A stretch of DNA of 21,700 bases from Tritrichomonas foetus (Eukaryota > Parabasalia > Tritrichomonadida > Tritrichomonadidae), in NCBI GenBank assembly GCA_001839685.1, contig MLAK01001292.1:1-21700 (forward strand). Reading direction: 5' to 3'. Position numbers and translations under genes: made by a program. The notes under the pieces were generated by a model. The model was not told the DNA's origin. It did not search any database and saw only the letters and a program-made list of their open reading frames with translations. This document shows, one piece after another, positions 15,460-21,700 of this stretch (position 1 is its first letter; every line of letters starts with the position of its first letter).

Positions 15460-16956
15460 TTAATATGCTGAAGCAAGTAAAACTTCTGTTTTTGCTGGAA
15501 GCAAGGATTCATCTGTTTTACGAGACTTTTTAATAAAAGGAATGAAAATTATCAGTGAAAATACTAGAGTCACAAGGAAAGTGAAAACGTCACAAATATT
15601 ATAAGCATGTCCAATTTTAACTGGATCATTTTGAAACTTCACAGATAAATATTTCGCTCCAAAACAAATCGACAAAATTTGAACCAAAGGAACAATTGTT
15701 GAATAGATTGGTTTTCCTACAGTTATGAAGACCATTGGTGCCACCAGATTAATTGCTCCCATCGGAAATGTGTAAAATGGAATCGGGATTAATTGTTCGG
15801 CAAATGCGAGCTCACCTTCAGTTGAAACGAATAATTTCGTAATTACAAGAGGATTAGCAATCATTAGTGGGCAGAAAATAGCTAAAAAGCTAGCAACAAT
15901 GATAAACATCCACATCAATGACAAATAGAATCTTTTATAGTTACCTATAGCTAAAGCATGAGTCCCAGCAGTAATTAAACCACCACCAAGAGAAAGAGGA
16001 AGTGCAACTCCCATTAATAACACTTTAGAAAAGACTGTATACACACTGATAACAGAAGTTACGATTTCTGGAGATGCAGCAGCTGTCATATATCTCATAA
16101 TGAGCGTTGATGGAACCAGGGCGTAAATGAAAGTTGGAATCAAAGGAATGGCCATAGCAAGAGCAATTTTAACATCGTGACAGAAAGGATTAAACCACAT
16201 TTGAAACGTTGGCTTTAATGAGAATTTTCCTGCGAAAATTAAAACAAAGAGAATAATGCCGATTATTGATTGTGCAATAACTTGGGAGACATTCGACATA
16301 GTAACATCAATTTTGATGATATATTGTAACAATGGTGTAATCATGAATGTTTGAAGACAATTGGCGATTAAGTGAATAATACCATTTAATACTGGCTTTC
16401 CAATACCTTGTAAAAATCCAGTTCCAACATGGAAAAATGTCGCAATTGGTAAACCAGCAATTGTCGAAATAATTAACAACATGCATTGTTCGATTAATTC
16501 AGGTGTACATCCGGCAAAATTCATAATTGGCCTAGAAACGAAAGTTATCAAGAAAGTTGATAAAATTGTCGAAATTACAGAAATTCGAAATATGTCAACT
16601 GTTAATTGAGAAGCCTCTTCTCTTCTTCCTTCACCAATAAAAGCAGATAATCGAACAACTAGCGCCTGTGCAAGGTACATTCCAATATCGAGGCAGATTT
16701 GAAGAATGAAAAATCCAATACCAATGATTTGAACAGCCATCGAGCTTGGATCATTCTTAAAACGATTAGAAACGATGATCAAATCGACACTGTCTAATAC
16801 TGCCATTCCAACTGTCGTCAAAAACGGCCCAACTGATAGAATTAATAAATTTGCGAGTGGTTTGTGCTTTGAAAAACGCTCGTTTTCTTCTTTGATGGAT
16901 ATGTCGGTTGGCATGGTGATCGATGATACCGAAGGCTCGTCTGTAGGAAAATTCAT
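15460..16956 (-). CDS. MATE-family multidrug/organic cation efflux transporter
   Basis: 498 residues from ATG 16956 (the codon just upstream, at 16959, is TTG). About 12 hydrophobic spans in two similar halves follow a soluble, acidic N-terminus of roughly 33 residues. Typical MATE features are GPFLTTVGMAVLDSVDLIIVS in span 1, ALVVRLSAFIGEGRREEA after span 3, GTGFLQGIGKP in the first half and ALAIGNYKRF in the second. MATE proteins are sodium- or proton-coupled antiporters exporting organic cations and drugs, at the plasma membrane or on vesicles in eukaryotes. The length is normal. Minus-strand CCTTTA about 18 bases before the ATG is a possible M5-type start element, and TCACT about 30 bases upstream is an alternative initiator. 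Substrate and location cannot be read from sequence. Confidence 0.85.
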   Translation of the reverse strand: MNFPTDEPSVSSITMPTDISIKEENERFSKHKPLANLLILSVGPFLTTVGMAVLDSVDLIIVSNRFKNDPSSMAVQIIGIGFFILQICLDIGMYLAQALVVRLSAFIGEGRREEASQLTVDIFRISVISTILSTFLITFVSRPIMNFAGCTPELIEQCMLLIISTIAGLPIATFFHVGTGFLQGIGKPVLNGIIHLIANCLQTFMITPLLQYIIKIDVTMSNVSQVIAQSIIGIILFVLIFAGKFSLKPTFQMWFNPFCHDVKIALAMAIPLIPTFIYALVPSTLIMRYMTAAASPEIVTSVISVYTVFSKVLLMGVALPLSLGGGLITAGTHALAIGNYKRFYLSLMWMFIIVASFLAIFCPLMIANPLVITKLFVSTEGELAFAEQLIPIPFYTFPMGAINLVAPMVFITVGKPIYSTIVPLVQILSICFGAKYLSVKFQNDPVKIGHAYNICDVFTFLVTLVFSLIIFIPFIKKSRKTDESLLPAKTEVLLASAY

Positions 16957-17943
16957 CAATTAGATAAAGGGAAAATCAAAAATAGTGAAATAAAAAAAAT
17001 GTGTGTGAATCAAATTAATTTGAAAGGAACATTCAAAATTGAATTTTAGGTTAAGTTTCTTAGTAGGTGAATAAAAGGCTAAATCCATGTGAGTTAAAAG
17101 GCGAAATAGTACCCAGATGGTCAATTCTAAAACGAGAGAAGTTATCTTTTGAATGCTACTGATGATTCACAAAAACATCATGTGTATTCTCTAGATTATT
17201 TATTTAATTGTCATTTCTTGTCTAAAAAGAATAGGTTTTAAACAAATGGAAAAATGTTTTTGTGAATTTTTCAATAGTATAGAAAACGAATGAAAAAATT
17301 GTATTCCGATGATTCAAGAAATTTTGACTATGTGATCTAATATATATATATAAAACGAAAAATAGTACAAAGATTACACCTTTGATAGAAAATGATATTG
17401 AATTGGCAATCTCACTTTTTGTTTACATTTTTTTTGTATACTTTACTTAACGTTATCGAAACTCACCTTTTGAATATTAGAAATTTGAGATAATTCAAAT
17501 TTGTTTGCATGTTACATCTTTTCTATTTTCCTGTTTAACTTGGAAATAGATTGCTTTCGTCATTTATATTTTAGATAAATCGATTATTAGATACTATTTA
17601 ATCTTTTGGGTGTATTAAATTTTTGTTTTTACAGAAATTATTATTCACTCCAAATATTGTGATTGATGTTAAGATAAAGTAAATATCTATTACTTATCTT
17701 TCAATTTTTCATCTCTGTTACTACAAACATGATATATCTTTCGAAATTTGCCATTAATCATTATTTAGTTGGAAAGAGTAAAATATGAATTCTTAATTTT
17801 TCGTATAATTGAAATAAAAAGAGATTATCATTATAAACATGTAACTTCGATTTTGCACTCATAATTGAGGTCATCGTTTTTTGTGAAATTTTTCCGAACA
17901 AATGAATGATGTATTCTTAAGGGCATACATTTTTTCATATGAA
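16957..17943. other. Long divergent intergenic gap, no gene seen
   Basis: Nearly 1 kb, the longest gap in the window. It holds a TA dinucleotide run (about 17340-17353), TCACT at 17412-17416, TAACGTTATCGA at 17448-17459 and a following TCACCTTTT, i.e. core-promoter-like words with no downstream reading frame longer than about ten codons on the plus strand. No tRNA, snRNA or repeat was recognised. Confidence 0.55.
17935..17939 (+). promoter_or_regulatory. Initiator element (TCATA) fixing the start at 17944
   Basis: TCATA matches TCA(+1)YW, with the A 7 bases before the ATG at 17944, the same spacing as in the first gene. It lies inside the 14-codon upstream extension that begins at ATG 17902, so use of this initiator would exclude that extension. 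Confidence 0.55.
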
Positions 17944-19407
17944 ATGATATTTTTGTTGATTTCAACATGCAGTTCGGCTTTGATTTCGTTTAATCATCAA
18001 AATCTTCCATCTGGTAGCGTTCTTGAACGATTTTTTGATACATCACCTGCTGATATTATTATTGATATTATGATTACAAATTGCTCTGAATCATGTCAAC
18101 TGGAAATAATTGCATTTGAAGAACTTCGTCGAAAAACAATGCTTACAAAAGACACTAATTTTGAAGTCAAATGCTGCAAACAAGATTCTTGTGAAAAATC
18201 AAAATTGCATTTTGTAAAATACGCTGCAGTGTTAAGAAAAACTATTATTTATACAAATCCTGAGGATGTTCTCCTAGATAAGGAAGAAATACTAAAAACC
18301 AATCATCAGAAAAGTAAAACAAAAGATAAATCACAAAACAATATAAAATCATTTTTAAGTGATTCGAAGTTCACTCCAAAATATAATGCAAAATCTTTGC
18401 GAATTCCAACGAAAACTTTGTGGACTATTTCAGTTTCCAATTGTGGTGATTCAGATCTTGTAGTAGATGGTACAATCAGTGTTTATCGACAAAAAGGATT
18501 TTTGGATGATCGTTTGGGCAATATTGTCTTAATTGCTGTAATCCAAATTGTTAGTGGCATTTTTTTCATTATTTTTTATCTTTTATCAGCATATGAAACA
18601 ACTCCAACACTCACCAAAAAGCATAAGATTCTTTTGTTATGTGGATTATTATTTTCTTTTGATGGAGCTTTTAAAATTATACTTTTTTATCTATGGAATC
18701 AAAATGACACTCCAAATTTAATATTCTCTTTTTTCTCATCTTTAAGTCGAGCTTTTTTTTACTGTTCCGTGTTATATATGTCAATATCAGGTCTCCAACT
18801 TCCTCAAGAAATACCATTAAAATACTTTTGGTATGGAATTATTCCTTTTCTATTATTCATTGAATTTGATAATCGAGGATTAATTCATTTTAATCAAAGA
18901 TTAATAGGAAGATGGAAATTTGGGTTTAATACAAAATATTTCTCTTTCGAATATTTTGGAACAGTTTGTATTACTATCTCCATCATAATTTATGCTCAAT
19001 TGTATAAACCAAGTGAAAATTCACATAATGAAAAGCATCATACTTTTCTTGCATTGTTTGCTTCTTTATTATCTGGACTTCTATCAACAAGTATCATTAT
19101 GTTCATTTACAGGTATAATAAAAATTTGATTCAAACCAGAAAAAGTGAATGGGTTCCTGCCACGATTTTACCAATATATTATTTTTTGTTGCTAGTAACT
19201 AACTCATGGTATTGGATTGAGTTCAATCCCACTGGTTGGCAAACCCTTGAAAATGTACATGATGAATCTTTCACTAGAATAGATGTTAATGATGTTCAAC
19301 AATTTGCTTTTCCTCAGGGTGATGAACTTTTTCGGCCTTTTGATGATAGTAATGATGATAATAATGATGTTGATAACAATACTGATGATTTTAATGAAAC
19401 TCTTTGA
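17944..19407 (+). CDS. Seven-span membrane protein with luminal N-domain (GOST/GPR107-TMEM87-like)
   Basis: 487 residues from Met at 17944 (501 if ATG 17902 is used). With the shorter start the protein begins with a clean signal peptide, MIFLLISTCSSALISF. A luminal domain of about 170 residues follows, with cysteines in NCSESCQ, CCKQDSC and NCGD. Seven hydrophobic spans come next at about 193-216, 228-252, 259-283, 294-309, 336-358, 366-390 and 403-424, then an acidic Asp/Asn-rich cytosolic tail. Signal peptide plus extracytosolic domain plus seven spans is the plan of the GOST family (GPR107/108, TMEM87; Lung_7-TM_R), which act in Golgi traffic. The SRAFFYCSVLYMSISGL segment in span 3 resembles the RxL...VSLGYG region of that family but is divergent. 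A lineage-specific seven-span protein is the alternative. Confidence 0.6.
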   Translation: MIFLLISTCSSALISFNHQNLPSGSVLERFFDTSPADIIIDIMITNCSESCQLEIIAFEELRRKTMLTKDTNFEVKCCKQDSCEKSKLHFVKYAAVLRKTIIYTNPEDVLLDKEEILKTNHQKSKTKDKSQNNIKSFLSDSKFTPKYNAKSLRIPTKTLWTISVSNCGDSDLVVDGTISVYRQKGFLDDRLGNIVLIAVIQIVSGIFFIIFYLLSAYETTPTLTKKHKILLLCGLLFSFDGAFKIILFYLWNQNDTPNLIFSFFSSLSRAFFYCSVLYMSISGLQLPQEIPLKYFWYGIIPFLLFIEFDNRGLIHFNQRLIGRWKFGFNTKYFSFEYFGTVCITISIIIYAQLYKPSENSHNEKHHTFLALFASLLSGLLSTSIIMFIYRYNKNLIQTRKSEWVPATILPIYYFLLLVTNSWYWIEFNPTGWQTLENVHDESFTRIDVNDVQQFAFPQGDELFRPFDDSNDDNNDVDNNTDDFNETL

Positions 19408-19663
19408 AATCATATTTTGATTATCGATAATTTAATGATTGTATATTATTATATTAAACCAATAGATATTATATTTTATTCTGAATGATTTTATTTCGAT
19501 AAATTGTTTTATATTGTAATTGAAATGAGAAAAAAAATATGGGGAAAAAATTAATATTATCTTTTTGTGTTCAGACAGAATTATTATGGTTAATAATGCC
19601 ATTAGTAATGGTTTTCACCATATTATCGAATACTATTTCCCCAAAACTCTCATGAAAATTTTA

Positions 19664-19692
19664 CGGTTAGAGCGGTTATGGTCCGTCCTTTT
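19664..19692 (+). promoter_or_regulatory. P1 promoter: tandem CGGTTA and CCTTTT (M5-like)
   Basis: CGGTTA at 19664-19669 and again at 19673-19678 (complement TAACCG, a classical MYB-type core) precede CCTTTT at 19687-19692. CCTTTW is the M5 element that can replace the initiator at Trichomonas transcription starts. It ends 10 bases before the P1 ATG. No good TCAYW word is present at this distance. Confidence 0.5.
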
Positions 19693-19702
19693 GATCAAAA
19701 AC

Positions 19703-20023
19703 ATGGCTTCGCCAGAACTCGCTTGTGTTTACGCAGCTCTCATCTTAAACGACGATGGAATTGAAATCACCGCTGAAAAGGTCAACGCCCTTCTTAAAGC
19801 AGCCAACGTTACACTCGAATCATATTGGGTCGATCTTTTCGCAGAATACTTCAAGTCACACGACATTTCAGAACTTGTTAAGGGCACCTGCCTCGGTGGC
19901 GCTGCCCCAGCCGCTGGTGCCGCCGCTGCTGGTGGTGCTGCCGCTGAAGAAGCCAAGGAAGAAAAGAAGGAAGAAGAAGAAGTTGTCGAATTAGCCGGTG
20001 GTTTCGATGACCTTTTCGGTTAA
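19703..20023 (+). CDS. RPLP1: 60S acidic ribosomal protein P1
   Basis: 106 residues, the usual size. The N-terminal dimerisation domain MASPELACVYAALILNDDGI, then EKVNALLKAANVTLESYWVDLFAEYF, is classic P1. An Ala/Gly hinge (about 73-87) and a Lys/Glu-rich acidic stretch follow, ending AGGFDDLFG. P1 pairs with P2 on P0 to form the lateral stalk of the large ribosomal subunit, which recruits elongation factors. The tail differs from the common eukaryotic DDDMGFGLFD ending. An open frame continues upstream to a TTG at 19565 (46 codons), but ATG 19703 matches the conserved N-terminus. GC content and codon use (GCC, CTC, AAG) are distinctly higher than in neighbouring genes, as expected for strong expression. 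Confidence 0.95.
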   Translation: MASPELACVYAALILNDDGIEITAEKVNALLKAANVTLESYWVDLFAEYFKSHDISELVKGTCLGGAAPAAGAAAAGGAAAEEAKEEKKEEEEVVELAGGFDDLFG

Positions 20024-20608
20024 ACAATTTAGCCACATTCGATTTCTTTAAAATTGCTTTAAGAATATTTAATACCGATATCTTTTTATTTCCTTTTCTA
20101 TTCGCTAATTCACACTTTCCTGACTTCACCATTTTAACCAAACAGGTCTTTCTATTGAAGTTACCTGTTTTTCGTGAATTTTTCCATTTCTGAAAATCCG
20201 TGATTTTCAACATCACGAAAAGTCAAAATTTAAAGCATTTTCATATTCCTACTATCAATAATGAACGTTCTTTTCTGAGAAAACCACATCAAGCTTTGAA
20301 TCTGATTCAATAGAAATTAAAATTAATTAAAAAAAAGGAACACATTTTTAATATAACTTAAGGTATAATTTTTAAGCTCTATATTTTTGTTTTATGCATT
20401 TCGAGCAAAAAAATAGCCAGAAATTACAAATTCACCTTGAGAATTGACCAAACGTGATCTTTATTAGATATATTTTGTTTCTGATGAAAAAGAAGAAAAA
20501 AATAAGAAAATCTCGTTTATAAATAATGAAAAAAAAAAAAAAAATCTTTAAAATAATATTTTGTTTGGTTGATTCTTTTACGACAATTTTGCTACATCTG
20601 AAATTATT
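20024..20608. other. Convergent intergenic segment with a long A tract
   Basis: 3' ends of P1 (+) and the 85-residue gene (-) face each other. The P1 stop is within TTAAAC, overlapping a TAAA word. A run of 16 A residues lies at 20529-20544. No other gene, RNA or repeat was recognised; the short minus-strand frame covering the end of P1 is a shadow. Confidence 0.6.
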
Positions 20609-20866
20609 TTAGTGCTTGAGGATCTTCTCTGCTTTATGAATGTGGCAAAGCGCCTTTTTAACATTCGTTGATGATGGTTTTGATGTTGATCTAAAGTCGC
20701 AGATTGGCTGGCACATTGGCGAGTTGGGGTAGATTTTACCATGGTAATAAGGATAAGCGAGTGGTCTTGTGGTTGGATGAAGATCTGGAACATCAGTGGT
20801 TGAGAAAGTTGTTCTTTGTTGGCTTGTTGGAACTGAGGAACGGCCGGAGCAGTATGGGCAGCTCAT
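20609..20866 (-). CDS. Small uncharacterised protein, Cys/Pro/Ser-rich
   Basis: 85 residues, family not recognised. The frame coincides exactly with a local rise in GC content and has trichomonad-like codon choice (many CCA, ACA, TCA, AAG). It starts MSCPYCSG, with a CxxC, followed by a Ser/Thr-rich stretch, LAYPYYHGKIYPNSPMCQP, and a basic C-terminus ending EKILKH. Cysteines (3, 6, 52, 56, 74) and histidines could bind metal, but no named motif fits. No signal peptide or membrane span is seen. An initiator match, TCACTT, lies 20 bases upstream of the ATG. Competing frames on both strands of the same segment extend into AT-rich DNA and are less convincing. Short, Pro/Tyr-rich proteins of this kind include microtubule-inner proteins of flagella, but that is only a thought. 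Confidence 0.6.
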   Translation of the reverse strand: MSCPYCSGRSSVPTSQQRTTFSTTDVPDLHPTTRPLAYPYYHGKIYPNSPMCQPICDFRSTSKPSSTNVKKALCHIHKAEKILKH

Positions 20867-20882
20867 GTTGTAAGTTTAAAAT

Positions 20883-20888
20883 AAGTGA
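20883..20888 (-). promoter_or_regulatory. Initiator element (TCACTT) of the 85-residue gene
   Basis: On the minus strand TCACTT matches TCAYW, with its A 20 bases before the ATG at 20866. Just upstream is CCGTTA (TAACGG on the plus strand, 20910-20915), another AACG-type word. Confidence 0.45.
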
Positions 20889-21413
20889 ACCGATATTTTT
20901 TAACGGACGGAATATCTGAAACTCAATGAAATAAAGTAAAGATGCATTCAAATCTGCATCATCACATTCAAAATCAACTAACTGTATGTTGAAATAACTA
21001 TAGAAAAATATGTGTAAATTGAATGATATCACATTTTTGAGACAACATTTAAAGAATATTCACAATTTACATCTACTTAGAAAAACGCATATTTCATCAA
21101 TCATCTAGATCACAGTGGTGGACTTAAATAATCTGAACTTGCAGTTTCACATGATTGAATAGTTTAACGTCTTTGTATAAAGTGAACGTTTTTTTTTATC
21201 ACTGTGAGATAATTTTAAAAAGAATATCTCAACAATTGTAATGATAAAAAATAATCGGATGGTATGAAATCTTATAAGTTCGAACGAGTATCAATATGGC
21301 ACAATCAAATCTCTTTTGAGAAATCAATGTCGATTGAGTTTATTTTGAATTGTAAAATACGTTTATTTGTAAGTTTGATTGATTTCCCCAGATTTGAGGC
21401 TTAAAAATCCGAT
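20889..21413. other. Intergenic segment before tRNA-Cys, no gene seen
   Basis: AT-rich DNA of about 525 bases with scattered AACG words (near 21165 and 21186). ACTAACTGTATGT at about 20977-20989 has intron-like words but in the wrong order. No gene is supported. Confidence 0.5.
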
Positions 21414-21485
21414 GGGGCCGTAGCTCACCGGTAGAGCATTGGATTGCAGATCCAGCGGTAATCGGTTCGATTCCGGTCAGCCCCT
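21414..21485 (+). tRNA. tRNA-Cys (anticodon GCA)
   Basis: Full cloverleaf of 72 nt without encoded CCA. D stem GCTC/GAGC with loop ACCGGTA; anticodon stem TTGGA/TCCAG with loop TTGCAGA, anticodon GCA at 21446-21448; five-base variable loop CGGTA; T stem ATCGG/CCGGT with loop TTCGATT. The discriminator is T73, the identity base of cysteine tRNAs. Internal promoter box B GGTTCGATTCC is perfect (21464-21474); box A TAGCTCACCGG is slightly off consensus. The acceptor stem GGGGCCG/CAGCCCC has a C6-A67 mismatch. No intron. Confidence 0.95.
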
Positions 21486-21502
21486 CTTTTTCTTTTTTTT
21501 TT
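21486..21502 (+). terminator. Pol III terminator, T runs
   Basis: The tRNA is followed at once by CTTTTTC and then an uninterrupted run of T, the standard RNA polymerase III termination signal. Confidence 0.85.
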
Positions 21503-21581
21503 TTATTTATAATATTTTTACTTTATCATTTTCTAGAATTAATTTCATTCCCATCTCTTGTTTCCTGACTATATAATATAG

Positions 21582-21700
21582 ATGCCGCTTATGGACAATT
21601 TTATGCCCAAAAAAAGTGCTCTTATTGACAAAAATGGTGAATTGAGAAATTTGGAAAAAAGTAGACCTATAAGTTGTGATAAGTTGCAGCTTCGCTTCAA
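21582..21700 (+). CDS. Possible 5' end of a further gene, truncated by window edge
   Basis: An ATG at 21582 opens a frame of 39 codons that runs off the right edge, beginning MPLMDNFMPKKSALIDKNGE. Composition is less AT-biased than the spacer before it. TCATT at 21545-21549 is an initiator-like word 35 bases upstream. The product is not recognisable from this fragment, and a second Met at 21591 could be the start. Thirty-nine open codons are weak evidence alone. Confidence 0.4.
   Translation, partial: MPLMDNFMPKKSALIDKNGELRNLEKSRPISCDKLQLRF

Noticed and set aside
16957..16959. Extra upstream start codon of the MATE gene
   Set aside because: The codon is TTG on the minus strand. The adjacent ATG at 16956 is the natural start.
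19565..19702. 46-codon extension of P1
   Set aside because: It begins with TTG and its sequence has no P1 similarity, while ATG 19703 gives the canonical P1 start and usual length. Promoter-like words lie inside it.
20704..20919. Plus-strand 71-residue frame opposite the small Cys-rich gene
   Set aside because: It starts inside the GC-rich segment and runs past it into AT-rich DNA, whereas the minus-strand frame fits the GC rise exactly and has an initiator.
20976..20990. Trichomonad-type intron signals (ACTAAC and GTATGT)
   Set aside because: The branch/3' word precedes the 5' splice-like word, no ACACAG follows, and no coding exon flanks it.
1..21700. Transposons, Maverick-type elements, viral genes or CRISPR arrays
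   Set aside because: No transposase, integrase, capsid or polymerase motifs, no terminal inverted repeats with target duplications, and no regularly spaced spacer array were seen.

Overview
The window is about 21.7 kb of AT-rich, gene-dense eukaryotic DNA. Every recognisable protein gene is a single uninterrupted reading frame, and TAA and TGA act as normal stops. The best fit is a parabasalid flagellate such as Tritrichomonas or Trichomonas (inference). Support comes from the lack of introns, short intergenic gaps, core-promoter words known from Trichomonas vaginalis (initiator TCAYW a few bases before ATG, a CCTTTW M5-like element, AACGATA/TATCGT MYB-type sites), and two flagellum-associated genes. 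I saw no transposon, viral element, CRISPR array or bacterial-type operon.

Layout: a secreted protein made of three DsbA/thioredoxin-like repeats without active-site cysteines (342-2192, +); the AP-3 adaptor delta large subunit (2560-5310, +); a short 19-bp minisatellite; an RJL-type small GTPase (5728-6267, -); an unrecognised 855-residue protein with a helical N-terminus and disordered acidic tail (6603-9170, -); a CCDC40/FAP172-like axonemal ruler protein (9476-12223, -); an ARM/HEAT-like solenoid protein (12482-13714, +); an HP1-like chromodomain protein (14048-14518, -); a small four-span membrane protein, possibly TMEM128-like (14633-15079, +); a 27-bp pyrimidine-rich minisatellite; a MATE transporter (15460-16956, -); a gap of almost 1 kb; a seven-span membrane protein with a cysteine-bearing luminal domain (17944-19407, +); ribosomal stalk protein P1 (19703-20023, +); a small unrecognised 85-residue gene (20609-20866, -); tRNA-Cys(GCA) (21414-21485, +); and perhaps the first 39 codons of a further gene running off the right edge (21582-21700, +).

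The genes are individually transcribed housekeeping, trafficking and flagellar genes rather than one pathway. Themes are endomembrane traffic (AP-3 delta, the seven-span GOST-like protein, perhaps the secreted repeat protein), flagellum (CCDC40-like, RJL GTPase), chromatin (HP1-like) and translation (P1, tRNA-Cys). Two intergenic segments are compact divergent promoters (12224-12481 and 14519-14632), both with MYB-like sites. Two of the four convergent intergenic segments carry short-period minisatellites. The most unusual object is the triple-repeat pseudo-DsbA protein: exact 187-residue periodicity, AxxT in place of CxxC, and a 135-bp block identical between repeats 1 and 2. I found no convincing new multi-gene system.
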